Shown here piece after piece: positions 1 through 9,706 of a DNA stretch of 64,000 bases. A program made the translations under genes and the position numbers. This DNA is from an uncultured Glaciecola sp. GTDB lineage: Bacteria; Pseudomonadota; Gammaproteobacteria; Enterobacterales; Alteromonadaceae. The stretch covers positions 701,913 to 765,912 of the forward strand of contig NZ_CALJHY010000003.1 of assembly GCF_937770335.1 (NCBI RefSeq). The letters are read 5' to 3'. Position 1 is the first letter of the stretch; each line of letters starts with the position of its first letter. Below the pieces are notes generated by a model. It did not search any database and was not told where the DNA came from. It saw only the letters and a program-made list of their open reading frames with translations.

Positions 1-304
1 TTAATCCGAGTAACGGACATAAGGCAACCAAAGCTTGAATAATGGGTAAACTAAAACGCAGTTTTAAACTCACTCGAGAAATCATTGCTTGACGAATTTG
101 CACTGCATTCCACGATGTGCGTTCCGAGCGTGCATGCCATTGTGCAATAGTATCTTTCATCATCTTTTTGTGATTATTCGTCACATATAGAATTCTCTCG
201 AGTATCAATATCCACATTACGAAGATGAGTGCCCCGATAACAAGCAGAATACTTCCGCCAGTTTCGGTAAAATCACGAATTGATTCGAAGATATCTATAA
301 ACAT
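1..304 (-). CDS. exbB: ExbB/TolQ-family proton channel, C-terminus cut by window edge
   Basis: The first 101 codons of a MotA/TolQ/ExbB-family protein; the rest lies outside the window. A first membrane segment is visible at about residues 17-34 (SILLVIGALIFVMWIL), followed by a cytoplasmic stretch. The visible end, SLPIIQALVALCPLLGL, is the start of the conserved membrane region whose continuation normally reads LGTVxGM. In TonB systems this protein forms the pentameric channel that uses proton motive force with ExbD to drive TonB. It starts 3 bases after the TtpC-like gene stops, so the two are clearly co-transcribed. The symbol rests on family and context; tolQ is unlikely because of the TtpC neighbour. 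Confidence 0.85.
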   Translation of the reverse strand, partial: MFIDIFESIRDFTETGGSILLVIGALIFVMWILILERILYVTNNHKKMMKDTIAQWHARSERTSWNAVQIRQAMISRVSLKLRFSLPIIQALVALCPLLGL

Positions 305-307
305 AGT

Positions 308-1750
308 TTATGCCTTAGTTTGCGGAACAGCTTGCTTAGCAGACTGCTTTTCAGCTCGCTCTGCAATTACACCAGCAGCTTGTTCTTGTAGAATCATCAC
401 AACATTTTTACTTTGCGTGCTTAACAATGCATAAAGTAGCGTGGTTGGTATCGCCACAACTAAACCTAATACCGTCGTCATTAGTGCCGATGAAATACCA
501 CCAGCCATTATTTTCGGGTCGCCGGTACCGAATAATGTAATTTGTTGGAAAGTCACAATCATACCCGTTACTGTTCCCAGTAGACCACCTAATGGTGCTA
601 CTACTGAAATCATTTTAACCAAGGTTAAATAACGACCTAGCTTGGGTACTTCACCCAGAATAGCTTCCGTTAAATGAAGTTCTAATGCTTCTGTATCCAC
701 GTTCGGATATTTTTCTTTCACTTTCAAAACTCGACCCAGTGGATTGTTTTCTGACAACTTCTCCGATTTCAATTGGCGATGAACCGATGCCGTGATTAGC
801 GATAAAACAACAAACCGCCAGAATGCGACAAGTATGCCAACCGCACCAACAGCAATAATGATATAACCCACTAACTCACCTTGGTGGATGCGTTCTTCTA
901 GTGAAGGCGCTTGAATTAACAATCCAAGAATAGAACCACCGGTCGGATCTAAACCGAATGTAACTAATTCACCTGACGAATTTTGTAACTCAGCAGTCGA
1001 ATCAACAAAACGATCTTTGGGTTGACGGATCAGTTCAGAGACCACACCTGTTGCCCCTTGATAATCTAAATATTTACCGTCAGAAACTAAGGCGAATGGA
1101 CCAACGCGCACTACTTCTTTGTTAATTTTCTGACCACCTGCTTCAACTACATCAGTATTAAATCGAGTGACTTTGCCTGACTCGGTCATTTCACGTTGAA
1201 TTTCAAACCAAACACGTTCAATTTCAGCAATGGAAGCAAGCTTAGTTGACTTACCCATTGACTGAGCCATCTTGTCCAAGAACTCTGAACGCCCTGGGAT
1301 TTGGGCTGAGATGATAGAGTTAGAAAATTTATTCTTAGTGTCACCAGCAACCTGCTGCAGCACACCAAACAACTCTTTCAATGAACCCAAACGATTATCT
1401 AAAGCACCATTCAAATCAGTGATTTTAAATTCATTTTCTTCAAACTGAGTTTCTAGCTTCTCAGAAGAAGCTAATTGCGCATCACGAAGTTTGAGCGTAT
1501 CGCGTAAAATTTGATCTTGTCCTGTGCGCTGCGACATGAAGTCTTGTTCGCGTGACTTGTTTTGCTCTGACTGCGCAAACTTTCCTTCTTCTAATTGTTT
1601 AAGAAGAGAGTCTAAGTCTAGCGCTTTATCTGACTGCGCCTGCACAGAGAATGATAAGACGATAGCCGCTGTTGCTGCTAAAAATGATTTTGCAAATGTC
1701 ATTGAAGTGCCATTTTTACAACTGCTTTTACAAAAAAATGCTTTCATCAT
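308..1750 (-). CDS. TtpC-like large MotA/TolQ/ExbB-family component of a TonB system
   Basis: A 480-residue protein with a long N-terminal export signal ending near VQAQ (residue 39), a periplasmic coiled-coil-rich region up to about residue 290, and a C-terminal MotA/TolQ/ExbB channel domain. Its hallmark is the stretch from SVVAPLGGLLGTVTGM to about residue 400. This layout matches TtpC, the extra component needed by Vibrio-type TonB2 systems. The start at 1750, or the adjacent ATG at 1747, is favoured by an AAGGGA ribosome site 3-6 bases upstream; an internal ATG at 1702 lacks one. It lies between the DUF3450 gene (7-base gap) and exbB (3-base gap). Family is certain, the TtpC name is inferred from size and context. 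Confidence 0.85.
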   Translation of the reverse strand: MMKAFFCKSSCKNGTSMTFAKSFLAATAAIVLSFSVQAQSDKALDLDSLLKQLEEGKFAQSEQNKSREQDFMSQRTGQDQILRDTLKLRDAQLASSEKLETQFEENEFKITDLNGALDNRLGSLKELFGVLQQVAGDTKNKFSNSIISAQIPGRSEFLDKMAQSMGKSTKLASIAEIERVWFEIQREMTESGKVTRFNTDVVEAGGQKINKEVVRVGPFALVSDGKYLDYQGATGVVSELIRQPKDRFVDSTAELQNSSGELVTFGLDPTGGSILGLLIQAPSLEERIHQGELVGYIIIAVGAVGILVAFWRFVVLSLITASVHRQLKSEKLSENNPLGRVLKVKEKYPNVDTEALELHLTEAILGEVPKLGRYLTLVKMISVVAPLGGLLGTVTGMIVTFQQITLFGTGDPKIMAGGISSALMTTVLGLVVAIPTTLLYALLSTQSKNVVMILQEQAAGVIAERAEKQSAKQAVPQTKA

Positions 1751-1757
1751 CGTTCCC

Positions 1758-2525
1758 TTAATCCGTAATCGCGACTGGAACCAATAATAGGTCCGGTGCT
1801 AGTTGTTTCTTGGCGATACGTAAACCTTTGGATATTTGGTTTTTGTAGCTTGAATCAAGTTCTTCCCACTGCTGCGTTTGTTTGTTCCATGCACCTTGAT
1901 AGCTGCCATCGCGAGTTTGGTAAATCAGTGACGTACGGCCAATGCGCAGAAATTCCACTGAACGTTCTTGACCGTCAATGTCTTTTAAGCCTGGATAAGC
2001 TTCGATGGTTTTTCCATAATCCATTTCAACTTGATAAGCTTCCATAACACGACGAAATTTTTCAGAAGACGAAACGTCAGCTCTATCCATCATACTTTGT
2101 AAGTCTAGGATACGGTTGCCGCGTTCTTCTGCCAGAAAAGGAAGGTCTAATGCGACGAACTGAGACAAACCGGCAATCATCTTTAACATCAATGGCGTAA
2201 TTTGGCGTTCTATTACACTGACTTCATCGATGGACTGGTTCAGATCTAACATCTCTTGGTCTTGGTTAGCTATTTGACGACGCAGTTGTCCGTTATAAAT
2301 CTCTAAGCCTTCTATTTCTTTGCTTAAGGCTTTGAACTGTTGAAGTTTGCTATCAATTTGATCTGTGATGCTATTAATTTTAGTTTGCGACTTAGCCGCA
2401 GACTCATTAATTTCAGTTGCCTTTTTAGCTGCTGGGTCAAGGTACTTATCTTCTTGTGCAAGAACAGTGGTACTAAGTAGCACTGACGTTACTGCCGTCG
2501 CTATTAACGTTTGAAAAACCTTCAT
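1758..2525 (-). CDS. DUF3450 periplasmic coiled-coil protein of the TonB gene cluster
   Basis: A 255-residue exported protein with a signal peptide of about 23 residues (ending TVLAQ). A long predicted coiled coil follows at about 30-110, rich in heptad Leu/Ile and Gln/Glu, then a globular C-terminal part containing GSYQGAWNKQTQQW. This is the DUF3450 family, which regularly precedes TtpC/ExbB/ExbD/TonB genes in marine gammaproteobacteria. Its biochemical role is not established; a periplasmic structural role next to the TtpC coiled coil is my inference. It is the first gene of the energiser operon and has a Pho-box-like site 90-115 bases upstream. Confidence 0.8.
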   Translation of the reverse strand: MKVFQTLIATAVTSVLLSTTVLAQEDKYLDPAAKKATEINESAAKSQTKINSITDQIDSKLQQFKALSKEIEGLEIYNGQLRRQIANQDQEMLDLNQSIDEVSVIERQITPLMLKMIAGLSQFVALDLPFLAEERGNRILDLQSMMDRADVSSSEKFRRVMEAYQVEMDYGKTIEAYPGLKDIDGQERSVEFLRIGRTSLIYQTRDGSYQGAWNKQTQQWEELDSSYKNQISKGLRIAKKQLAPDLLLVPVAITD

Positions 2526-2616
2526 ATACGCATCCTAAGTTCAATATAAATAGGCTAGGTGTTAGTAAAATAGTACTAATACCTAACCAAAATCTGCCCA
2601 AAGGATAGAGGTGTTC

Positions 2617-2638
2617 TATTACAGATTTATTACATAAC
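2617..2638 (-). promoter_or_regulatory. Pho-box-like site upstream of the DUF3450/TtpC/ExbB operon
   Basis: Read on the minus strand this is two 11-base units, ATGTAATAAATCTGTAATA at its core, resembling the PhoB direct repeat CTGTCATAAATCTGTCATA. It is oriented with the operon and lies about 90 bases before the start at 2525. One unit is degenerate, so the call rests partly on the better sites near 8430 and 11760. Confidence 0.4.
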
Positions 2639-2676
2639 TGTCATATTTGATAAAGTCTTGCCACATCTAGAAATAA

Positions 2677-2721
2677 AAAAGCCGCACGATGTTTGCAGAA
2701 CGCCTACATAGTGCAGCTTTT
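2677..2721 (-). terminator. Rho-independent terminator after the TonB receptor
   Basis: On the minus strand an 11-base stem (AAAAGCTGCAC with GTGCGGCTTTT, one G-U pair) encloses a loop of about 23 bases and runs into a T-rich tail. It lies 37 bases after the receptor stop codon. The loop is long for a terminator. Confidence 0.5.
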
Positions 2722-2757
2722 GAGCATTAAATGAGTTTTATGAACTTTTTGTGTCAG

Positions 2758-5430
2758 TTAAAAATTATACTTCACTGACAAACTCAATTTACGGCCCTTA
2801 GTTTCAGAACGTAACAACACATTTTCAAATTCTAGCTTTTTAGATTCGCCCAATATGTTTTGAATTTTGAATGTCATTGTCGTGTTGAAGTTAGGATAAA
2901 ATTTATAAACGGTATCAAACGAGTGAAATGGCTGTTCATAACTATCGTCAAAACCATCGATGCCAGGTATTAAAATACGTTCACCAAACACGTTATAAAC
3001 TAACGATAATGAATGTTCGCCATTGTCGGAATCAAAACCACTTTGCAAGTTCATCACATATTGCGAGTGACCTGTGAGCCGGCGCTCTAAGTTAGTTACC
3101 GCCGCTGACACTCCTGTTTGATCAACAATACTCTGACGATCCAACAGAATTTCAGAATCGCTCAGGGTTAAATTGCCTGACACAAATATATTGTCCCAAA
3201 CACCTTTACCGATGAAGTCTAAGCCTTGCAAAAATTCCACTTCGATACCGTACAATTCACCGGTTTCGGCATTAGCAATACGAATCAAAGGCGGCCCATC
3301 TTGTGCTGGCGATTGCACCGACTCAATTGGTGAGTCCATATCTTTATAGAACAAGCCCACTGACAGGTTGTTACCTGCTTCGCGATACCATTCCCAGCGC
3401 AAATCATAGTTAAGGATTGATGTGGTGTTGATACCGGGTGTACCCGCAATTGGGAATTCCGTTAGCGGATCAATAAACGTCGACGATGATACTTCTCGCA
3501 AATCAGGACGAACGACCGTTTGCCCTATACTTGCTCTAAACTGCATACTTTCATCTTTAATATATGTCATCGCCAAAGCAGGATAAAAATCATCTTCTTG
3601 GAAGGCTAATTGAGCTCGGTCAGCTTCATCCGGTAAATCGAACTGATTGGTTCTTGGGTCGAATGGAGCAACAACTTGACGAAAATCTTCAAAACGCACT
3701 CCACCGCTGAAGCGCCATTTATTTTTAAAGAAAAAATCACCTTCAATATAATAAGCATTAACTTTTTGGCCCGCTGCATAGTCATCACCAGCGATGGTTG
3801 TGTCACGAATAATAGCCGGACCTGCACCTTCGAAATTGGTTTTATCCGCTAGTACTTGATCACTGAAGATACTAAAGTAAGAACCACCGACTAATAAGTT
3901 TGAGTCGGTAAATGCACGTGTATTAATGTCAAAACGACGATTCTCAGCAGTACGTGTCTTGGTCAGGAAATCAGCACCAAATTTAAACTCCATTTCCCAG
4001 TTTGCGATTGAGTAAGGCATAGTTACGTTGTAACCCGTATTCTCCAACCTATCATGTAACGTTTGAAATGAATAACGCGCAGCAGTAGTTGAATTATTCA
4101 ATGCAATTTCATTACTCGCATCAAAAAAATCATCCGTGTTTTCGTCACTTATGACGAAGCGTGACTCGAAGTTTCCTGGTGCATTTCGTAATGAGCGCCC
4201 TAAGCTGTATTTCCAGTCAATACCCATAAAATTGAATTTCGGGAAAGTGTGCATACCGCGAAGTTGATTAGTAAACATTTTACGTTCTTCGTATTCAACT
4301 GCAACATCACGAATACGCAAGCCTTCAGCTTGACTTAAGTTTTCAGTATTACCAAATTTTTCACTAATTTCATCGCGCGTATCATTCAAAATAATCAGAC
4401 TGTAATCAACCTTATGATTACGGTTGTAATCAATACCTAAATTGACCATGTTTGACCATTTAATACTAGTCTCAGTAACAGAAATATCGTCAAAGAAACG
4501 CACTATGTTTATCGAGTCTTGGACCCGATCCGCTTGCTGTAACTCATACTCTTGAGAAACGTTTGTTTCACTGCCATAACTGCTTGTAATTAAAAAGCCA
4601 TAACGCCACTTATCATCAATGTCAAAACTGTTGCCTAATGAAAAGTTGAAGCCCATGTTCGGACCGATGCTTTTCAGGAAGGGGTCATAGTCACGATTGA
4701 CATCGCGCAATAACGAAAGTGCAACATCTTGATCAAGTGAATCTAAAAATTCTTTATTTTGCCAGCGAGACGCAATAGAGGCTGGGACCGCACGAGTGCC
4801 ATCATCACGACCTTGCCAATCTGTACCTCCGCCATTATAAGCAAGCGCATCTCCAGAGTTTTCGCTGTTATAACCGAGGCTACCTGATACGTTGAAGATA
4901 AACTGCGTGGGGATTGTTTTTAAGCGAATATTAACGTTACCACCACCAAAAGAAGCCGGCATTGAAGGCGAAAATGACTTCTGTACTGACAAACTTTCAA
5001 TAATGTCTGCTGGAAATAAATCCAATGGAATAACGTTCCTAGTTGGATCGGGGCTAGGAACAGCTGCACCATTTAATTGCGTACTTGAATACCTTTCACC
5101 TAGGCCACGAACATAAATGAACTTGCCATCAACCAAAGTCAATCCCGTTACACGGCGAAGCGCCGATGCAGCGTCACTGTCACCGGTTCTTGAAATTTGT
5201 TCAGAACCCAATATATCGGCAACAAACGCTTGGTTTTTACGTTCTTCCAAAACAGCTGTTGCTGTTCCTTTTAATCTTGTTCCGGTGGCAACAACTTCTT
5301 CAATTGCCTCTTCTTCATCTGCTTGCTGAGCCATTGCTGATTGCACAAAAAAGGGCTGAGTTAGCATAAGTGAAGCCAACACGGCAAGTGTCACTTGTTT
5401 GTTCGGAAACCTGTTTGCAGGTTGATTCAT
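2758..5430 (-). CDS. TonB-dependent outer-membrane receptor of the phosphate-linked cluster
   Basis: An 890-residue receptor with a signal peptide of about 34 residues (ending SAMAQQ). A TonB-box-like region EEAIEEVVATG follows, then a plug domain at about 55-175 containing LRRVTGLTLVDGKFIYVRGLG. The 22-strand-type barrel ends in aromatic LSVKYNF, as outer-membrane proteins usually do. It imports a ligand across the outer membrane using TonB energy. The substrate cannot be read from sequence. Lipoprotein and Pho neighbours suggest a phosphorus compound, which is inference. It follows the lipoprotein gene by 145 bases with no obvious terminator between, so read-through from the Pho-box-like promoter at 8430 is plausible. 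Confidence 0.92.
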   Translation of the reverse strand: MNQPANRFPNKQVTLAVLASLMLTQPFFVQSAMAQQADEEEAIEEVVATGTRLKGTATAVLEERKNQAFVADILGSEQISRTGDSDAASALRRVTGLTLVDGKFIYVRGLGERYSSTQLNGAAVPSPDPTRNVIPLDLFPADIIESLSVQKSFSPSMPASFGGGNVNIRLKTIPTQFIFNVSGSLGYNSENSGDALAYNGGGTDWQGRDDGTRAVPASIASRWQNKEFLDSLDQDVALSLLRDVNRDYDPFLKSIGPNMGFNFSLGNSFDIDDKWRYGFLITSSYGSETNVSQEYELQQADRVQDSINIVRFFDDISVTETSIKWSNMVNLGIDYNRNHKVDYSLIILNDTRDEISEKFGNTENLSQAEGLRIRDVAVEYEERKMFTNQLRGMHTFPKFNFMGIDWKYSLGRSLRNAPGNFESRFVISDENTDDFFDASNEIALNNSTTAARYSFQTLHDRLENTGYNVTMPYSIANWEMEFKFGADFLTKTRTAENRRFDINTRAFTDSNLLVGGSYFSIFSDQVLADKTNFEGAGPAIIRDTTIAGDDYAAGQKVNAYYIEGDFFFKNKWRFSGGVRFEDFRQVVAPFDPRTNQFDLPDEADRAQLAFQEDDFYPALAMTYIKDESMQFRASIGQTVVRPDLREVSSSTFIDPLTEFPIAGTPGINTTSILNYDLRWEWYREAGNNLSVGLFYKDMDSPIESVQSPAQDGPPLIRIANAETGELYGIEVEFLQGLDFIGKGVWDNIFVSGNLTLSDSEILLDRQSIVDQTGVSAAVTNLERRLTGHSQYVMNLQSGFDSDNGEHSLSLVYNVFGERILIPGIDGFDDSYEQPFHSFDTVYKFYPNFNTTMTFKIQNILGESKKLEFENVLLRSETKGRKLSLSVKYNF

Positions 5431-5575
5431 TTTAACCTCATTAGCTGCTAATTTTTACAATACTTAAGTTAAGCAACATCTAAAACTGACTATTTGAAAC
5501 GCAAGTGCGCTACCATTTAAGTAACGCACTCGTATTAATTTACTGTCGAGCTAAGCGCTCAAACCGTTGCAGTCG

Positions 5576-8356
5576 TTATAGACCTACAGTCCAGTTTGCA
5601 GTCCAGTTATTGTCTGCATCTTTAACCGCGCCAATAAAATCAACAGGAGTAAAGAAGCTATCTAAGGTTGTTACGTCCGTAGGAGCTGTTGCATCAATTG
5701 TAAAGATTCCGTTCAGCACTGCCGCTTGGTCTGCTGCAATCGAGTTATCAGTTCGACCTAAGAACCATGCTTCTTGATCGAAGGTGCCGGAATTTTTAAT
5801 GTTTTCAGCACAAGCCAGTACCGAAGACTGGAATACTAACTGTGTTGCACTCGTTCCGTTCATGTTTTCTTCCAGTGTGGTATCACCGTCGGATAAATCA
5901 GATTCGAAACATTCGCCCATTCCTGCAGGACCGGTTACCACAAAGTTGTATAATTGTGCGTTAGTTTGGTCACGCAACAATACACCTTCAGAATCAGCAT
6001 CAGCAGTATCGAACGTATTTCCAATAATAGTCATGTTAGCAACAGTTGGGTTTGAGAATGCAGTGCCTTCACCGCCATCACCGTCACCTTCAATACCGCG
6101 GTTCGCGTCAGAATTATCATCTGCATGCTTTACCAGAACAAATTGCATTTTGCCTTTAAAGCCGTTATCCCAATCAACTGAGTCATCTTGAATACCCGTT
6201 AGAACTAAGTACTTAGCATTAACCGCACCACCGAAGAACTCAACACCGTCATCTGCATTTTTATGCACTTGCAGATATTCAACAACCGTACCTGAACCTA
6301 CTGCACCAAACGTAATACCATTCAGTTCATTATCAGGGGCAACTTCGAAGCCACCATGCATGACGCGAACATAGCGCAACGTTCCTGAATTATCAGTATC
6401 ATCAGAACCACCAAATACAGCACCTTCTTGAACGCCTTCTACTTGCAGTGAACAAGGTGTGCCGTCTTGTGGACATTTTGTAGAGTTACCGTTACCTAAG
6501 ATAACTACACCACCCCACTGGCCTGCTGTTCCATTTGCTAAACCCGCAGTTACGCCATTAGAAACGTGCTGACGAGAGGTAAACGTAATTGGTAACGTTG
6601 CAGTGCCGCTCGCTTCGATTTTAGAACCTCGGCTAACGACTAAATAATCCGCACCCGAACTGCCGTAAACAACCACACCAGGATCAATTGTCAATGTCGC
6701 GCTGTCAGTATTATCACCACCGACGAACACAGCTTCAGATAATGCATAATGATTACCTGTTGTTAAGCGCAGGTCAGTTGTAATACGACCTGATACTTGG
6801 CATGTATTCGTCGTTCCATCTACGGCTGGAATTGTCGTTGTTCCTGCTGGGCAGCCTGATGCCGAAGCAACTACACCGACTTCACCACCACCAAAACCGA
6901 AGGCCCAACCCTGACGCCAATCGGTATCACCAATTGCGCCAACAAACGTATTGGTTTCAAAGAATGAGTCTAAGTTAGCAGCATTGCCACCGGACGTACG
7001 TAACGAACTTTCAGCTGTTAAAGTACCATCACTGTTAATCCCAACATTAGCGCGGTCAGCAAAAGCAATGATGCTATTTCCTTGTTGCTCTGTGCCAAAC
7101 CAATTATTGAGATCAACATCCGTTGCGCCGAAGTTAAATGCTTCTGCGCAAGCAATGACTGAATTCGTAATAGTAATATCGCCGTCTGCCAAGTTACCTT
7201 GAACGGTTTCATCACTGTCCATTTCTAAACATTCGCCCATGCCTTCTGGGCCAGTGATTAACATGTTGATAATGTTTGCACCTGTTTGGTCACGAAGTAG
7301 AACACCTTCAGAGTCTGCATCTGCGGTATCAAAGCTGTTACCAATAATCGTAATGTTAGCAATTTTTGGACGTGAGAACGGAGTTCCGTCACCGCCATCG
7401 CCGTCACCTTCAATACCACGGTTAGCGTCAGAACCATCAGCTGCATGTTCAACGTAAACGTATTGAAGTTTACCATCGTAACCGTTATCCCAGTCTACTG
7501 AATCGTCTTGAATTGACGTTAAGACGAGGTGCTTAGCATTAACAGAACCACCGAAAAATTCAACGCCGTCATCAGCGTTTGCATGAACTTGTAAATAGTC
7601 AATCTCTGTACCTGAACCAACACCACCAAAAGTGATGCCGTTTAATTCGTTATCCGGTGCAATTTCGAAGCCTGCATATTTAACAACAACATATTTGAGT
7701 GAACCTGAATTATCGGCATCGTTCGCACCACCAAATACCGCGCCGGTTTCTGCGCCTTCTACTTGTAGTGAACAATCAGTTCCGTCTGTTGGACATTTTG
7801 TTGTTGGTGCGTTACCAAGAATGATCATACCGCCCCATTGGCCAGCTTGAACTTCGTTACCGATAACGTCATTGTATGAAGTAAAAATAATTGGGGAAGT
7901 AGCTGTTCCTTGCGCTTCAACTTTTGAATCACGACTGATAACTAAATAATCAGCACCGCGGCTACCAAAGATGATTGTGCCTGGTTCAATTTCAAGTGTA
8001 ACGCTGTTTGCTTTATCGTTACCAACAAAAACAGGACCCGTTAATGCCCAGACGGTGTCGTTCGTTAATGTAATAACACCATTCACTGCTTCTGCATCAG
8101 TAAGACGACCGGTAAGCTGTCTAACTTCAATAGTCTGACCCAGCGCTGTAGATACTTGACCACTTAAAAAAACATCTACTGACCCGGGCTTGGTGTCATC
8201 AGGGGGAGTAACAGGGGTACCGCTACCGCCGGTTTCATTATTTACAACACTGTTATCAACGATATCGCCTTCAGAGATGTTGATATCTCCGCCACATGCG
8301 CCAAGTGCTAAAGTAGCTGCGATTGCAGAAACTCTAAAAAGTCCATTCAAGTTCAT
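5576..8356 (-). CDS. Large duplicated outer-membrane lipoprotein (parallel beta-helix type), partner of the TonB receptor
   Basis: A 926-residue lipoprotein. I place the start at the ATG at 8356, which has GGAG six bases upstream; the longer reading frame begins with a TTG at 8368. The lipobox is LGAC with Cys21. The mature part holds two copies of one module at about residues 105-377 and 539-818. They share GTATxPIxFTS, QWGG, PDNELNGITFG, DGVEFFGG and EGVLLRDQT, among others, and remain similar at the nucleotide level. Repeated short hydrophobic strands suggest a right-handed beta-helix. Asp-rich loops such as DGDGGDGT could bind calcium. No function is recognised. Position just before a TonB receptor suggests a surface substrate-capture or processing lipoprotein. 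Confidence 0.8.
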   Translation of the reverse strand: MNLNGLFRVSAIAATLALGACGGDINISEGDIVDNSVVNNETGGSGTPVTPPDDTKPGSVDVFLSGQVSTALGQTIEVRQLTGRLTDAEAVNGVITLTNDTVWALTGPVFVGNDKANSVTLEIEPGTIIFGSRGADYLVISRDSKVEAQGTATSPIIFTSYNDVIGNEVQAGQWGGMIILGNAPTTKCPTDGTDCSLQVEGAETGAVFGGANDADNSGSLKYVVVKYAGFEIAPDNELNGITFGGVGSGTEIDYLQVHANADDGVEFFGGSVNAKHLVLTSIQDDSVDWDNGYDGKLQYVYVEHAADGSDANRGIEGDGDGGDGTPFSRPKIANITIIGNSFDTADADSEGVLLRDQTGANIINMLITGPEGMGECLEMDSDETVQGNLADGDITITNSVIACAEAFNFGATDVDLNNWFGTEQQGNSIIAFADRANVGINSDGTLTAESSLRTSGGNAANLDSFFETNTFVGAIGDTDWRQGWAFGFGGGEVGVVASASGCPAGTTTIPAVDGTTNTCQVSGRITTDLRLTTGNHYALSEAVFVGGDNTDSATLTIDPGVVVYGSSGADYLVVSRGSKIEASGTATLPITFTSRQHVSNGVTAGLANGTAGQWGGVVILGNGNSTKCPQDGTPCSLQVEGVQEGAVFGGSDDTDNSGTLRYVRVMHGGFEVAPDNELNGITFGAVGSGTVVEYLQVHKNADDGVEFFGGAVNAKYLVLTGIQDDSVDWDNGFKGKMQFVLVKHADDNSDANRGIEGDGDGGEGTAFSNPTVANMTIIGNTFDTADADSEGVLLRDQTNAQLYNFVVTGPAGMGECFESDLSDGDTTLEENMNGTSATQLVFQSSVLACAENIKNSGTFDQEAWFLGRTDNSIAADQAAVLNGIFTIDATAPTDVTTLDSFFTPVDFIGAVKDADNNWTANWTVGL

Positions 8357-8421
8357 TGTGTTCTCCAAAACGTCAAAAATAATAAATTATTACTAAAAAT
8401 TTTTAAAGCAGAGTACTTGAT

Positions 8422-8443
8422 GTAAATGACAGTTATGTTACAC
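8422..8443 (-). promoter_or_regulatory. Pho-box-like site upstream of the lipoprotein/TonB-receptor genes
   Basis: The minus strand reads TAACATAACTGTCATTTA, two 11-base units close to the PhoB consensus CTGTCATAAAACTGTCATA. It is oriented with the lipoprotein gene and ends about 65 bases before the chosen start, leaving room for a -10 and leader. Confidence 0.5.
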
Positions 8444-8548
8444 GGTAGTATTGTCACAAAAGTTTAATACAAGGAGGGGTATTTTGGTTTAAGTTTAATA
8501 GCGATTACGTTACTTCTTGAGAACCGAGAACCCAGTAGCTATCGGTAA

Positions 8549-9706
8549 TTAACGTAAGATCGAAACTAATTGTTTATCTCTAAGATCTTTACTAATTGAA
8601 TAGTAGCCATTTTCATTCACCATATTTTGCCCTTCATCAGACAAAATAAAGGTGAGGAATGCACGCTCCAAAACAGGTAACTGAGTATTCGGCGGTTTGT
8701 TCACCACAATGTATAAGTACCGAGAAAACGGATATTTACCTGAGGTAATATTGTCGTTATTTGGTTCTGCATAAAATATTTCGCCTTGCCTTTTGCTACC
8801 AATAGCAAGTGCTTTAACATTGTCATCTAGATGCCCAAGCGCTGCATAACCGAGCCCTCCAACAGACGACGCTATAGATAATACAACCGACGACGAACCG
8901 GGTAATTCATTAACGGTAGCCTTGAAATCGCCCTCACACAAAGCTTGTTTCTTAAATAAATCGTAAGTACCTGATGCAGAATTGCGGCCATACAAAAGTA
9001 CTTCCCGATTTTCACCAAACTTGGTCACTCCAATATCAGACCAAGTCTCTATTTTATTGGCTGAACCGCAAAATCTAGTGACCGAAAAAAGTGCGTCAAC
9101 TTGCTTGAGCGTTAACGATTGTAACGGGTTATTTTTCTCAACATAAATAGCGATCGCATCCACTGCAACAATAAGAGTGGTCGGTGGATAACCATATTTT
9201 TGCGTAAAACGGCTGATTTCACCTGCTGTCATTGCTCGTGACATAGGACCTATTGTCGCGGTACCTTGAGTCAGTGCTTGCGGTGCCGTTGCTGAACCTG
9301 ATGCTTGAATTTGAAATTTAACATGCGGATATACTGTTTTGAATCGTTCAGACCATAGCGAAATTAACGTCGCTAAAGTATCTGAACCTACGGATGATAT
9401 ACTTCCATAAACCCCAGCCAGACTCTCTGTTGTTGTTAAGGAAGCTAAGTCTGTTGGAATAGTCTCTGGCAACTCAATAGCGTGCTCTTTGTTTGATAAC
9501 GTTTCTATTTGAGACGGGATTGTTGATAAAGGTTGAACTGGTGTTTGTTCCAATATTTGAGCATTCACATATCGCGGGAACAATATAAATAAGCCGCAGA
9601 ATATACAGATTATTCTAGAAGAAAAGTGGCACAAAACATTCTTAGCGGCATTTGGGCTAATGTTATTTTTTGCAGATATGACTTTTGGTAATAACACGTG
9701 GCTCAC
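8549..9706 (-). CDS. PstS-like phosphate-binding periplasmic protein
   Basis: A 385-residue periplasmic binding protein of the PstS/PBP-like family. A hydrophobic export segment (about 31-48, ending YVNAQ) follows a basic leader. The binding fold starts at GSISSVGSDTLATLI, near residue 100. It contains QASGSATAPQALTQGTATIGPMSR and GRNSASGTYDLFKKQALC, the usual oxyanion-binding Ser/Thr-Gly loops. The GTG start overlaps the phoR stop by 4 bases (GTGA), implying translational coupling. No pstCAB genes are in the window, so it could serve a transporter elsewhere or act in sensing. Family is sure; phosphate as ligand is inferred from the fold and from phoBR. Confidence 0.85.
   Translation of the reverse strand: MSHVLLPKVISAKNNISPNAAKNVLCHFSSRIICIFCGLFILFPRYVNAQILEQTPVQPLSTIPSQIETLSNKEHAIELPETIPTDLASLTTTESLAGVYGSISSVGSDTLATLISLWSERFKTVYPHVKFQIQASGSATAPQALTQGTATIGPMSRAMTAGEISRFTQKYGYPPTTLIVAVDAIAIYVEKNNPLQSLTLKQVDALFSVTRFCGSANKIETWSDIGVTKFGENREVLLYGRNSASGTYDLFKKQALCEGDFKATVNELPGSSSVVLSIASSVGGLGYAALGHLDDNVKALAIGSKRQGEIFYAEPNNDNITSGKYPFSRYLYIVVNKPPNTQLPVLERAFLTFILSDEGQNMVNENGYYSISKDLRDKQLVSILR

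Noticed and set aside
308..1750. TolQ/TolR system or flagellar MotA
   Set aside because: The long periplasmic coiled coil, signal peptide and DUF3450 neighbour fit TtpC, not Tol or Mot proteins.
2635..2648. A CTGTCATATTT half-site on the plus strand near the DUF3450 gene
   Set aside because: It points away from the operon and its partner unit is poor; the overlapping minus-strand site at 2617-2638 has the correct orientation.
5784..6191. Open frame of 135 codons on the plus strand inside the lipoprotein gene
   Set aside because: It is a shadow frame of the duplicated lipoprotein; a similar shadow occurs in the other module at 7239-7457, as expected from the duplication.
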